From Butyrivibrio sp. (GTDB taxonomy: Bacteria > Bacillota > Clostridia > Lachnospirales > Lachnospiraceae), in NCBI RefSeq assembly GCF_017433805.1, contig NZ_JAFRGN010000015.1, positions 1-64,000 on the forward strand: a stretch of 64,000 nt of DNA, given 5' to 3'. The stretch's first letter is position 1; every line of letters starts with the position of its first letter. The notes under the pieces were generated by a model that saw only the letters and a list, made by a program, of their open reading frames with translations, did no database searches and had not been told where the DNA came from. Made by a program: the position numbers and the translations under genes. Shown piece by piece: positions 8,856 through 17,643 of this stretch.

Positions 8856-9755
8856 ATGCAGTTAGATTACGAATATTTGTCGAGGATAAGGCGAGCAGTT
8901 TCTCTTTACACCAACAGGAAGACCTCCAACATTCTTGACGGCGATTTCCATTCCATTCATCGCGGGCGAAGCATGGAATTTGATGACCTCAAGACCTACA
9001 CCTTTGGTGACGATGTCCACGATATAGATTGGAAGTCCTCCTCCAGAATGGGAGATATTCTGGTTCGCAGATACATGACAGACAGAAGACACAACGTTAT
9101 GTTCGTCTGCGACTGTGGCTCCAAGATGCTGGGTGATTCAAGAGGCGGAGATGCCAAGAGAGAACTGGCCCTTATGACCTTTGGAACAATTGCATATATT
9201 ACAGGTAGAAACGGGGCAGACTATGCCCTGGCTTATCCTGATGGTAACAAGTCCATGATAAGTCTTTTCAGGTCGGGGCCTGAGCACATGGAGAAGCTCC
9301 TCTATGACCTGGAGAAAAAGATAACTCTAGATCACGAGATTTCTGTGAGCGATGTCTTGGGCGAAATCATGAGCACTGTCCATAAGAGGATGATTATTTT
9401 CCTTATTACAGATATGGACGGCCTTAATAAGCTTGACGGGAACATGCTAAGGGGAATCACTGCAGATCATGACCTTATGATCATCAACATTGAGGATTCA
9501 ATGCTGACTGGAGACATTACCTACGATACGGATCTATCCCTCTATGAGAAGTTTTTCTTTTCCCATAATAAGAGGCTTCATCAGGAGGAACTAAGGATCC
9601 GTCAGGAGATTTTGCAAAATGCCTCGGAGCTGTGCAAGCAGAATAAGGTGGGCCTTACCTGCATCAGCACTGAGAGTCAGATTATTGATGCGACTATAGA
9701 TCTACTTGAAAGGTATAGACATGGTTACTACGGTTTCATTACAGCCACCCTTTGA
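8856..9755 (+). CDS. DUF58 domain protein
   Basis: A 299-residue DUF58 protein, nearly always encoded next to MoxR. The family core is visible at residues 30-75 as HRGRSMEFDDLKTYTFGDD followed by DIDWKSSSRMGDILVRRY. DUF58 is related to the VWA fold, but the place of the metal-binding DxSxS motif is taken by CDCGSKM, so metal-dependent adhesion of MIDAS type is probably absent here. There is no signal peptide or membrane segment, unlike the longer DUF58 proteins with N-terminal helices. It starts 11 bases after moxR and overlaps the next gene by 35 bases. Confidence 0.85.
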   Translation: MQLDYEYLSRIRRAVSLYTNRKTSNILDGDFHSIHRGRSMEFDDLKTYTFGDDVHDIDWKSSSRMGDILVRRYMTDRRHNVMFVCDCGSKMLGDSRGGDAKRELALMTFGTIAYITGRNGADYALAYPDGNKSMISLFRSGPEHMEKLLYDLEKKITLDHEISVSDVLGEIMSTVHKRMIIFLITDMDGLNKLDGNMLRGITADHDLMIINIEDSMLTGDITYDTDLSLYEKFFFSHNKRLHQEELRIRQEILQNASELCKQNKVGLTCISTESQIIDATIDLLERYRHGYYGFITATL

Positions 9756-10212
9756 GTTCTACTGGTGGGTGGTTTTGATAGCTCTTTTGATGGTGGCTGC
9801 GGTTGTTGCTATCACTCTATATGTGGTCAAAAAGCTGTTTAAGATCGATGGCTTTTTCAAAAAGAAGAATCCTGCGATCCAGGTTCCACCGCCAAGAAAG
9901 CTCTATGAAATTAAAAATGATTATACTGCGCAGATGGAGCGCCTTGCTGCAACCTATGGAAATAAGCAGATTGACAAAAGAGCTGCTTACCAGAGGCTGA
10001 GCCTTTTGATCAGGGGCTTTGTGCATGATGCAACGGGCCTTAACGTCGAGAATCTCACCAGAAATGAGATCAGGGCCTATGGGATCAGACAACTGGACAG
10101 GCTCATGGAAGAGTACTATATCCCTGAATTTGCCGAGGATGAGAGGGCAAGGGACAAGGATTTTATGAGCTCCTGTAATAAAGCTTTAGGAGTGGTCAGA
10201 GCATGGAGCTGA
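9721..10212 (+). CDS. Small membrane-anchored protein of the MoxR/VWA operon
   Basis: A protein of 163 residues from ATG 9721 (GAAAGG upstream). It has one strong transmembrane helix at about residues 13-37 followed by a basic stretch (KKLFKIDGFFKKKN) and a helical cytoplasmic domain. Position and layout resemble the DUF4381-like small membrane proteins often found between DUF58 and the first VWA gene of these operons, but sequence similarity is not clear enough to name it. It overlaps the gene before it by 35 bases and the gene after it by 10, so it is almost certainly translated with them. Confidence 0.65.
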   Translation: MVTTVSLQPPFEFYWWVVLIALLMVAAVVAITLYVVKKLFKIDGFFKKKNPAIQVPPPRKLYEIKNDYTAQMERLAATYGNKQIDKRAAYQRLSLLIRGFVHDATGLNVENLTRNEIRAYGIRQLDRLMEEYYIPEFAEDERARDKDFMSSCNKALGVVRAWS

Positions 10213-11315
10213 TGAATAAATGGGCGATTTTCATCGGGGTAGTTGGCGCTGTCTTTGCCATAGCTGTTTCTTTATTCTTCAAACTAAACGGTAAGGAAAA
10301 ATATGTTACCGGCACAAGAGTATCCAACACATCCCTTTTGAAATCCACAAAATTATATAAGAGTCTGAGCCTTCGCTACAACGTTCTAAGAGTAGCGCTG
10401 GCTATAGGCATGATAGGAAGCTTTGTGTCAGCTCTTATACTGGTGGCAAGGCCTTATCGCAATCAGGACGTTTATACGGGAGTTAAGAAAAGAGATATCA
10501 TCATCTGCATGGATGTTTCTTATTCGCTGTATGACTTAAATGGTGAGCTTACAGATTACCTTAAGGGCGTAGTTCGTGGCCTTGCAGGCGACAGGATCGG
10601 TATCAATATCTTTAATACCTCCACTGTAACATACGTTCCCCTTACGGATGACTACGACTATGTGGCGCAGAAGCTCGATGACCTCAGCGACTATTTTGTT
10701 ATGCAAAAAGAGCTGTATACAGAGATTTACGATGTTTATGGCTATGAGTATTACACCTACCCAGCTGATGTACAGAAGTGGCATGACGACCTTAGGGAAA
10801 AGCTTGAGTACTACGATGCCGGAACGCTTCTTAATAACACTAACAGAGGATCTTCCCTTATTGGAGAGGGCCTTGGTACAGCGCTTTACTCTTTTCCCTA
10901 TATCGATGATACGGAGCGTACCAGAGTTATCATCATGAGTACGGACAATGAGCTGAACAGCTTTGGTTCCCAGATCATGAATCTGGATGAAGCTTCTACC
11001 TACTGTAAGAACAAGAATGTTACTGTGTTTAGTCTTTTCCCATCTGAGGAAGCGTTCTATGATCCTGAGCATTACAGCTATGTTAAGTGCAAGGGTGAAC
11101 TGGAAAAGGCAGTTGAGAAGACTGGTGGTCTGCTCTATGTGAGAACAGCTGACCTTCCGGTGTCAGCTATTGTTCAGGATATTCAGAGGCAGGAGGTCAT
11201 GATGGTCAACATGGTCATGACAAGAGAAACACAGGATATGCCTCAGAATGCCTTTATTGCATTATTTTTGTGCCTCGCATTTACCTGCGCGGCAGGATTG
11301 GTGTTACAGAAATGA
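10203..11315 (+). CDS. Membrane VWA domain protein (BatA-like)
   Basis: A 370-residue protein with hydrophobic segments at about residues 5-25 and 60-82, a von Willebrand A domain and a C-terminal membrane helix (FIALFLCLAFTCAAGLVL). The MIDAS motif DVSYS is intact at about residue 104, and the TDNE acidic motif follows near 247. This is the BatA/BatB architecture: membrane helices flanking an extracytoplasmic VWA domain. It overlaps both neighbours. Functionally it is expected to be the client or partner of the MoxR ATPase at 7825, perhaps in envelope maintenance. Start ATG 10203 lies inside the previous gene. Confidence 0.8.
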   Translation: MELMNKWAIFIGVVGAVFAIAVSLFFKLNGKEKYVTGTRVSNTSLLKSTKLYKSLSLRYNVLRVALAIGMIGSFVSALILVARPYRNQDVYTGVKKRDIIICMDVSYSLYDLNGELTDYLKGVVRGLAGDRIGINIFNTSTVTYVPLTDDYDYVAQKLDDLSDYFVMQKELYTEIYDVYGYEYYTYPADVQKWHDDLREKLEYYDAGTLLNNTNRGSSLIGEGLGTALYSFPYIDDTERTRVIIMSTDNELNSFGSQIMNLDEASTYCKNKNVTVFSLFPSEEAFYDPEHYSYVKCKGELEKAVEKTGGLLYVRTADLPVSAIVQDIQRQEVMMVNMVMTRETQDMPQNAFIALFLCLAFTCAAGLVLQK

Positions 11316-12271
11316 AGATGATGCCTATTTTACCTCCTGGGCTGATGATAGTGGTGTTTGTAGCTTTTTTGGCTCTTACTGTGCTAGTCATCGCCAGGAA
11401 TAAGACAACTATATTAGAGAAAGCCTGCTCCATAGGAAGGATGTCTATAATTTATGTCCTTGTGCTAATAATTGGGCTGAGGCCGGTTACTGTCAGGACG
11501 GACTATGAGTTTGCCACCAAGAACCTTGATGTTCTCTTTGTAATCGATGGGACTCTCAGCATGTGGGCCATGGATTACAACGGCAGAAACGAGAGAATGG
11601 AGGGCGTTAAAGCTGATGTTAACTACATTCTCACAGAGCTTGCAGGCAGTAACTTTGGACTTGTGACCTTTGATGACACAGCTCATGTGCTGTCACCCTT
11701 TACTCAGGACCTTAAATATATTGCAGACATGGTTGATATCATGGCAACTCCTGAAACATACTATTCATCAGGCTCTAACCTGGCTACTCCTTATAAGGAC
11801 ATGGAGGCGCTGCTTCTTTCATCTAATAAGAAGGAGAATCGTAAGACCATAGTTTTTTTCATAAGTGACGGAGAAGTTACTAATGAAAATATGGAAATGT
11901 CTTACAGCGAATTTGCGCAGTTCATTGATTCGGGTGCTGTTCTTGGCTACGGCTCAGAAGCTGGTGGCAAGATGAAGGAGTACCACAGCTACGTGTATGA
12001 CTATGAGACTCACGACGATGCTATTTCCAGGATTGATGAGGATAACCTTAAGCGCATTGCAGATGAAATGGGCGTTCAGTACCTTAACATGAACGGTGAT
12101 AACACTGCTCTTGCTGGCATTATCGAGATAATCAAGGAACAGAGCGCTACTGTTGTGGAACAGGGTGATGGTGCTGAGAGATATGTAGATATCTACTATT
12201 ATTTTGCAGCTCTTTTGGCAGCGATGCTTCTGGTGGAGACTATCGTGTTTATAAGGAAGGGCAGGCTGTAA
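11312..12271 (+). CDS. Second membrane VWA domain protein (BatB-like)
   Basis: 319 residues from ATG 11312, which overlaps the previous stop as ATGA; the upstream in-frame ATG at 11270 would overlap more and is less likely. Two N-terminal membrane helices (about 8-28 and 40-60) precede a VWA domain whose MIDAS motif is DGTLS, a variant with Thr at the third position, and whose second motif is FISDGEVTN. A third helix near the C terminus (YYFAALLAAMLLVETIVF) completes the BatA/B layout. The two adjacent VWA proteins probably form a heteromeric complex. Confidence 0.8.
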   Translation: MKMMPILPPGLMIVVFVAFLALTVLVIARNKTTILEKACSIGRMSIIYVLVLIIGLRPVTVRTDYEFATKNLDVLFVIDGTLSMWAMDYNGRNERMEGVKADVNYILTELAGSNFGLVTFDDTAHVLSPFTQDLKYIADMVDIMATPETYYSSGSNLATPYKDMEALLLSSNKKENRKTIVFFISDGEVTNENMEMSYSEFAQFIDSGAVLGYGSEAGGKMKEYHSYVYDYETHDDAISRIDEDNLKRIADEMGVQYLNMNGDNTALAGIIEIIKEQSATVVEQGDGAERYVDIYYYFAALLAAMLLVETIVFIRKGRL

Positions 12272-12299
12272 CCTGAGCTTAGGATAGAGGTATAGAGAT

Positions 12300-13079
12300 A
12301 TGGATTTTAAGAAAATTCCAATTAAGATATATGGGCTATTTGCGCTGGCACTGGTACTGGCGGTGACTGCGGGAATTCTTTTGACAAGGATTCTTGTTAA
12401 CCATGGTTTTGTCACAGCTTACGCTAAGGGCGATTATCAGGTGGAGAAGGAAGAGAGCCTTTTTACAGTGAATGTTCCAGAGTCCTATATTCCCTATTAC
12501 AACCTTGGTAATGTTGCCTTCGAAAAAAAGGACTACAATAGTGCCATTGGCTATTACACCAGAGCGCTGGAGCTCTATCCAGTAGGTCATAAGGAGTGCG
12601 ACATCAGAATCAACCTTGCACTTGCTATGTGCTACAGTATTGATTTTGACAACCTCTCTACTCAGGAATCTTTCGATACAGCTCAGCTTATTCTCTACAA
12701 GGCCAAGGACATCCTTCTTGCCAATAACTGGGCTACCGAGAGCGGAGCAAATCATAGGGATGACGATGCCCAGCAGCTCAAGGAAGATATCGACAGAATG
12801 CTGGATATGCTCCAGAATGCAGATGGCGATGGGGATACGGACCAGCGTGATCATGAGACTGAAAAAGATGATACAGATGGTGATAATTCTGATGACAAGG
12901 ACAAGTCTAACAATCAGTCCGAAAAGGAGAAGCGCCAGAAGGATAAACTTGATAAAAACAAAAAAGATGCCATGGAGGAGCGCAGACAGGATCAGGACTT
13001 CCTGGATAAATACGGAAGCCATGGTGGTGACGACGATGCAAATGGCATAGGCGGAAAAGGAAGCTACAAGCCGTGGTGA
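12300..13079 (+). CDS. TPR protein with an acidic low-complexity tail
   Basis: 259 residues. One N-terminal membrane helix (about 10-32) is followed by a TPR-like region around residues 60-90 (YNLGNVAFEKKDYNSAIGYY) and a tail from about residue 175 made almost entirely of Asp, Glu, Lys, Ser and Asn with Gly near the end. TPR proteins of BatC or BatE type close many MoxR operons, and this one begins 28 bases after the second VWA gene. The tail could be a flexible, charged linker facing the envelope. No enzymatic motif is seen. About 30 bases after its stop, the ugd promoter begins. Confidence 0.7.
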   Translation: MDFKKIPIKIYGLFALALVLAVTAGILLTRILVNHGFVTAYAKGDYQVEKEESLFTVNVPESYIPYYNLGNVAFEKKDYNSAIGYYTRALELYPVGHKECDIRINLALAMCYSIDFDNLSTQESFDTAQLILYKAKDILLANNWATESGANHRDDDAQQLKEDIDRMLDMLQNADGDGDTDQRDHETEKDDTDGDNSDDKDKSNNQSEKEKRQKDKLDKNKKDAMEERRQDQDFLDKYGSHGGDDDANGIGGKGSYKPW

Positions 13080-13110
13080 TAAAAAACTGTTAAAAAAATA
13101 TCATTTTTGT

Positions 13111-13139
13111 TTGGATGATTTTCCAAAATGGTATATAAT
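13111..13139 (+). promoter_or_regulatory. Promoter for ugd
   Basis: A vegetative-type promoter: TTGGAT at 13111-13116, a 17-base spacer and a perfect TATAAT at 13134-13139, about 30 bases before the AAGGAGG and ATG of ugd. Confidence 0.7.
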
Positions 13140-13169
13140 GTTGTGGTTGAAATAGCAAGGAGGAATATT

Positions 13170-14402
13170 ATGAAAATTGCAGTAGCAGGTACCGGATATG
13201 TTGGATTGTCACTGGCAGTTCTTTTATCACAGCACAATGAAGTTACAGCTGTAGATATCGTTGAGGAGAAGGTTGAGAAGCTCAACAACTGGCAGTCACC
13301 AATTCAGGACGAATATATAGAGAAATTTTTAGCTGAGCATGAGGAGAGAGGACTTAAGCTTCATGCTACAACAGATGGTGCATCAGCTTACGCAGATGCT
13401 GATTATGTTATTATCGCAGCACCTACAAACTATGATCCTCAGAAGAACTTTTTCGATTGTTCTGCTGTAGAGGCAGTTATTGATCTTGTTCTTAAATCAA
13501 GCAAGACAGCCACAATGATCATCAAGTCTACAATTCCTGTAGGCTATACCAAGAAGGTAAGAGAGCAGTTTGGAACAGACAGAGTCCTGTTCTCACCTGA
13601 GTTCCTTCGTGAGTCCAAGGCTCTTTATGATAACCTTTATCCTAGCAGAATCATCGTTGGATGTGATGATAAGAGCCGTGAGAAGGCAGAAGTATTTGCT
13701 AACCTTTTAGTAGAGGGAGCTGAGAAAGAGAACATTGATACTCTTTTCATGGGCTTTACAGAGGCTGAGGCAGTTAAGCTTTTTGCTAATACTTATCTTG
13801 CACTTCGTGTCAGCTACTTTAATGAGCTTGATACATACGCTGAGCTCAAGGGTCTTGATACCAGGAAGATCATCGAGGGTGTATGTCTTGATCCAAGAAT
13901 TGGAACACATTACAATAACCCTTCATTTGGTTATGGCGGATATTGCCTGCCAAAGGATACCAAGCAGCTTCTGGCCAACTTCCAGGATGTTCCAGAGGAT
14001 CTGATCAGAGCTATCGTTGAGAGTAACCGTACTCGTAAGGATCACATCGCTGACAGAGTACTTGAGAAGGCTGGATATTATACAGCATCTTCCATGTGGA
14101 ATGCAGAAAAAGAGAGACCTATCACTGTAGGTGTTTACAGACTTACAATGAAGTCTAATTCAGATAACTTCAGGCAGAGTAGTATTCAGGGTGTTATGAA
14201 GAGACTGAAGGCTAAGGGTGCAACAGTAATCATCTATGAGCCAACACTTCCAGATGGAACAACATTCTTTGGATCACTTGTTGTAAATGATCTTGAGAAG
14301 TTCAAGACAGGCTGTGACAGCATTATTGCTAACAGATATGACACAGTACTTGATGACGTTAAAGATAAGGTTTATACAAGAGATATCTTTAAGAGAGACT
14401 GA
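13170..14402 (+). CDS. ugd: UDP-glucose 6-dehydrogenase
   Basis: Ugd oxidises UDP-glucose to UDP-glucuronate with two NAD+, supplying uronic acid for capsule or exopolysaccharide. The 410-residue chain starts at ATG 13170, behind AAGGAGG; the earlier in-frame start at 13128 overlaps the -10 box. It shows the Rossmann motif [17 protein letters not shown], the [13 protein letters not shown] block and the catalytic cysteine in YGGYCLPKD. It is a single-gene unit with its own promoter and a strong bidirectional terminator. A link to the exopolysaccharide acetylation genes at 48-50 kb is possible but unproven. Confidence 0.93.
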   Translation: MKIAVAGTGYVGLSLAVLLSQHNEVTAVDIVEEKVEKLNNWQSPIQDEYIEKFLAEHEERGLKLHATTDGASAYADADYVIIAAPTNYDPQKNFFDCSAVEAVIDLVLKSSKTATMIIKSTIPVGYTKKVREQFGTDRVLFSPEFLRESKALYDNLYPSRIIVGCDDKSREKAEVFANLLVEGAEKENIDTLFMGFTEAEAVKLFANTYLALRVSYFNELDTYAELKGLDTRKIIEGVCLDPRIGTHYNNPSFGYGGYCLPKDTKQLLANFQDVPEDLIRAIVESNRTRKDHIADRVLEKAGYYTASSMWNAEKERPITVGVYRLTMKSNSDNFRQSSIQGVMKRLKAKGATVIIYEPTLPDGTTFFGSLVVNDLEKFKTGCDSIIANRYDTVLDDVKDKVYTRDIFKRD

Positions 14403-14416
14403 TAAGAATAAGAAAA

Positions 14417-14460
14417 GACCTTGTATTCTGTGATGTACAGGATACAAGGTCATATTTTTT
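14417..14460. terminator. Bidirectional terminator between ugd and the HAD gene
   Basis: GACCTTGTATTCTG pairs with CAGGATACAAGGTC across a seven-base loop. ATATTTTTT follows on the plus strand and an A-rich tract precedes the stem, so it can serve the convergent genes on both sides. Confidence 0.85.
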
Positions 14461-14471
14461 ATATAAGTATA

Positions 14472-15365
14472 TTAGTAATTAACTCCAAGTGCCTTAAGTT
14501 CTTTTGCTGTCTGTTCATAATCTTTGTAGATGATGCCCTTCCAGCCAAGGTTAATGGCAGCTTCAATATTAACTGCTGTATCGTCGATGAATACAGTCTT
14601 CTCTGGAGTAAGGTTGTATCGCTCTTCAAGGAGATGATAGATTTCTGGGTAAGGCTTAACTACATGGTCTCTGTAGCTAAGGATTCCGCCGTCTGTTTCA
14701 TCCAGGAAAGCCATGGCCTCAGGACATCCTTCAAGAGCCTGTTTTGAGAAGTTTGAGAGGTATAATACCTTATAGCCAGCTGCCTTAAGAGCCTTGATCC
14801 AAGGGATTGTCTTTTCTCTTTTGAGGATGATGCCATCGATGTTAATGAAGGCATCCTTGAGCTGATCTCCGATTTCAGGGTCGTTTTCTACGAATCTCTC
14901 AACAATCTCATCATTGGTAAGATTACCTTTATCGTATTCAACCCAGTCGTCACTTTCTACAGTAGCCTTGGCGATTCTCTTTATCATAGTCTCGTCGTAG
15001 CCCTTGTTCTGCAGGAACTCTGCCCAGGCAAAATCTGTGAGAACATTACCGATATCAAATACTACTGTATCAATCTCGCCGTCTGGAATAACATTGCCGT
15101 ATTTATCGTGCTGTTTGTTGGATGAGCCAGCATCAAGAGATGCGATGTTGTGCCTTCCTGTAACAGCACTAAGTCCCCATAACAGGAGCCAGAGCATGAT
15201 AGGAACTGCGACGATAGCGCCTGCAAGTCCCATGAACATATCTTTTGAATCAGGGCTGCCAAATAATGCAACGCACAGGAATGCAATGATAAGACCCACA
15301 ATGATTACTAGTCCGGCAAGAGCCAGAACTCTTTTATAAACTGGAGTTGTTTCTTTATTATTCAT
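14472..15365 (-). CDS. Membrane-anchored HAD-family hydrolase
   Basis: 297 residues. The C-terminal 200 residues form a haloacid dehalogenase-type phosphatase: motif I is FDIGNVL near residues 103-109, motif II is LYLSNFS, a lysine region follows at HVVKPYP, and motif IV is FIDDTAVN. The Gly in motif I and the overall pattern resemble the YihX/glucose-1-phosphatase group. The unusual part is the N-terminal 70 residues, which contain two hydrophobic helices (about 14-34 and 44-66), so the phosphatase seems tethered to the membrane. It lies downstream of the sigma factor gene on the same strand, separated by a long terminator-like hairpin. The substrate is unknown. Confidence 0.85.
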   Translation of the reverse strand: MNNKETTPVYKRVLALAGLVIIVGLIIAFLCVALFGSPDSKDMFMGLAGAIVAVPIMLWLLLWGLSAVTGRHNIASLDAGSSNKQHDKYGNVIPDGEIDTVVFDIGNVLTDFAWAEFLQNKGYDETMIKRIAKATVESDDWVEYDKGNLTNDEIVERFVENDPEIGDQLKDAFINIDGIILKREKTIPWIKALKAAGYKVLYLSNFSKQALEGCPEAMAFLDETDGGILSYRDHVVKPYPEIYHLLEERYNLTPEKTVFIDDTAVNIEAAINLGWKGIIYKDYEQTAKELKALGVNY

Positions 15366-15383
15366 ATCTTTTCCTAACTAAAA

Positions 15384-15461
15384 AAACTAATGATTTGGTT
15401 GTCAACAGCAAAGATTCTAACATTTATCTTCGTGCTATGGCAATACCAAAATCATTAGTTT
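15384..15461 (-). terminator. Long hairpin terminator after the sigma factor gene
   Basis: AAACTAATGATTTGGT at 15384-15399 pairs with ACCAAAATCATTAGTTT at 15445-15461 and the pairing continues inward (TTGTCA..AGC with GCT..TGGCAA), leaving about a ten-base loop. Read on the minus strand the stem ends in seven T residues, as expected for an intrinsic terminator of the sigma factor transcript. Confidence 0.75.
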
Positions 15462-15469
15462 GTATAGTC

Positions 15470-15958
15470 TTAATCACCAAGCAGATCCTTGAGCCTTCCA
15501 AGGGCTTCTCTGTGGCGAAGCTTGGTAACGCCGTAGGACAGGTTCATCTGCTCAGCTACTTCCTGAAGAGTGAGACCTCTGTAATATCTGAGGACGATAA
15601 TGTCCATCTGCTCCTGTGGGAGAGCTTTCAGCGCCTTGGCAAGGCACTCCAGATTCTCATTATTCAGGACTTCGTCTTCTATAAGGCTCTTTTCCTCAGC
15701 CAGATCCTCTGGAATCTCGGAATGAACGTGATTGGTTCTGTAGAAATCAATGACAGTGTTACTGGTCATTGCGTAGATCCAGGTTGAAATACTGGCCTTA
15801 CTTGCATCAAAAGTGTCAATTTTACTGTATATTTTTATGAAGACATCTGAACAAAGGTCCTCAGCATCCTCAATCTGATTGACGTGATTCCTGATATAGG
15901 CAAAAACCTTGTCGTGATATTGTTCATAAATCTCTTCATTGGTAAGTGTGGTTCCCAT
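15470..15958 (-). CDS. ECF-like RNA polymerase sigma-70 factor
   Basis: A 162-residue sigma factor with only regions 2 and 4. Region 2 covers about residues 10-80 (AYIRNHVNQIEDAEDLCSD and STWIYAMTSNTVIDFYR) and region 4 about 105-160, with a helix-turn-helix around LTLQEVAEQMNLSYGVTKL. The start is ATG 15958, because GGAGG lies six bases upstream; the TTG at 15964 is too close to that site. No anti-sigma gene is seen next to it unless the membrane protein at 16075, divergently transcribed, plays that part, for which there is no motif evidence. Confidence 0.9.
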   Translation of the reverse strand: MGTTLTNEEIYEQYHDKVFAYIRNHVNQIEDAEDLCSDVFIKIYSKIDTFDASKASISTWIYAMTSNTVIDFYRTNHVHSEIPEDLAEEKSLIEDEVLNNENLECLAKALKALPQEQMDIIVLRYYRGLTLQEVAEQMNLSYGVTKLRHREALGRLKDLLGD

Positions 15959-15992
15959 AAGCAACCTCCAGACAAATATGATACACTATTTC

Positions 15993-16022
15993 AGTATACA
16001 TTATTAAACGGTACTTTTCCAA
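15993..16022 (-). promoter_or_regulatory. Promoter for the sigma factor gene
   Basis: On the minus strand, TTGGAA (16022-16017), an 18-base spacer and TATACT (15998-15993), 35 bases before the start codon. Confidence 0.5.
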
Positions 16023-16074
16023 TTAGTATTTCGATGGTACACCTGATAATGTAGACAGGAACGAGAGTTATAAG

Positions 16075-17610
16075 ATGGATAGAATCAGAAAAATACCTGG
16101 CAAGATAAATTTAGGCGTAGCATTACTTGTTGTTATTACAATCTTCTTTTTGGCTTTAATCGCCGATACGCTGATATATAATTTAAAAGAAAAGAATGCT
16201 CCCTCAGAGGAACCGGTCTACGAGGAGAGTTACACAGGAGATACCATTTCTGTATATGGTAAATATCTGGTCAACAGCAAGGGAAAAGTAGTTGATGTAA
16301 AAAATGCTTCTGGCCCCAGCTATAATACTTTTAGTGGCGGAAATCCGCTGGTCTACACTGACTATTTTCAGACCAAAGCTCTTGTGCTGGCTGGAGATAA
16401 GCTTTATTTATACGACTCGGATTTAAACAGCACATATATAGGAAGCTATATTAACAAAGCAGGAATGTCTCTTACCGGAAACAGAGTCTTTTACACAACA
16501 ACAAGAGGCCTGTTTATATATGATGTGGCTACAGGAGAGGTAAAAGAAATCCTGGATAATATATACGATGCAGCGCTTTCGCCTAATGGCCAGTATTTGC
16601 TGTATCATGATGATTCAGATGACTGCCTGTATTCCATGAATCTTGAGAATAACAAGATCAGAAATGTCTGTAATAAATATCACTTGCAGCCCCTTGCTAT
16701 CAGCGATGACGGCAAGGATGTTTTCGGATGCAGATTGTCTGACAACAGATATAAAATATATTATGTTCGTGGTAACGATATTCATAGCTTTGGATATACT
16801 ATGTCCTACTACGATTATGATTTTGTGATACTGAGCAAAGACATGGCGGACATTTTGTGCTACATTAACCAGCTGAGTTTTTACCACACTGGAGAAGATA
16901 ATTTTTCGCTCAGGGATTTCATGGGTGATAATAAAGTATATATTCCCATGGATTATACTGTTTATGAGCACAATGGCCGCAGCGTGATATGCCTTTCTAA
17001 TAGTGGTTTTGGCGGCTTTTGTTACACTTTTAATAATAAGATCAGATGTATTGCCGATAATCATCAGAGGGTTACACTGTTTAGTAGCACTGACCATCTA
17101 CAGTTTGCCGGCTATCAGGATGGCGTCTTTACTGCTTATGCTATGAGGGGCTACACAATCGACAAGGCTACAATATCTTATGAGGAAAAAGAGGATGGTG
17201 AACTAAAGGCAGTTGCTGAACACGAGAAGTTCCTTCCTGATTATTCTATAAGGATTCTCAAAACTAATGCCAAGCAGAATCATTTTTATTTCCTCACAAC
17301 GGATTTCAAGATATACTGCTATGATGGTAACAACGATGAGATCAAGTATATTTGCAGCATCGAGAAAGAGTATACTGACAACGGGAATCTGATGGTCTAT
17401 TCCAGATTCGATGATAAGCTCTATTTCAGGGATGACAACAATCTCTTTTGCTATGATCCCTATAGTGAAAAGATAAGTCTGGTTACCGGAAATTGCATGG
17501 CGATCAGAGACATTGATAGTAGAACTGCCATGGTAAATGTATATCAGGAATCCATGGAGGATGAGATATTTGCAGTAAACGGACAGCTTTTTGTTCCTTC
17601 CAAGTATTGA
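16075..17610 (+). CDS. Membrane-anchored propeller-like protein of unknown function
   Basis: 511 residues. A single hydrophobic helix (about 14-36) after a basic start predicts an N-terminal anchor with the rest outside the cell. The body consists of repeated short blocks such as LVLAGDKLYLYDSD, RGLFIYDVATGEV and DFKIYCYDGNNDE, the pattern of beta-propeller or DUF5050-like repeats. No catalytic motif is visible. It is divergent from the sigma factor gene, sharing a 116-base promoter region, and is followed after 33 bases by a LysR regulator. It may be an envelope sensor or scaffold. Confidence 0.65.
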   Translation: MDRIRKIPGKINLGVALLVVITIFFLALIADTLIYNLKEKNAPSEEPVYEESYTGDTISVYGKYLVNSKGKVVDVKNASGPSYNTFSGGNPLVYTDYFQTKALVLAGDKLYLYDSDLNSTYIGSYINKAGMSLTGNRVFYTTTRGLFIYDVATGEVKEILDNIYDAALSPNGQYLLYHDDSDDCLYSMNLENNKIRNVCNKYHLQPLAISDDGKDVFGCRLSDNRYKIYYVRGNDIHSFGYTMSYYDYDFVILSKDMADILCYINQLSFYHTGEDNFSLRDFMGDNKVYIPMDYTVYEHNGRSVICLSNSGFGGFCYTFNNKIRCIADNHQRVTLFSSTDHLQFAGYQDGVFTAYAMRGYTIDKATISYEEKEDGELKAVAEHEKFLPDYSIRILKTNAKQNHFYFLTTDFKIYCYDGNNDEIKYICSIEKEYTDNGNLMVYSRFDDKLYFRDDNNLFCYDPYSEKISLVTGNCMAIRDIDSRTAMVNVYQESMEDEIFAVNGQLFVPSKY

Positions 17611-17643
17611 TGGAATAATGAGTATCTGCGTCAGGGAGAAGAT

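Noticed and set aside
12336..13022. Long minus-strand frame of 228 codons opposite the TPR gene
   Set aside because: It mirrors the low-complexity acidic tail; the plus-strand gene has operon context and TPR motifs.
14421..14747. Plus-strand 108-codon frame
   Set aside because: It lies over the terminator and antisense to the HAD gene, with no protein similarity.
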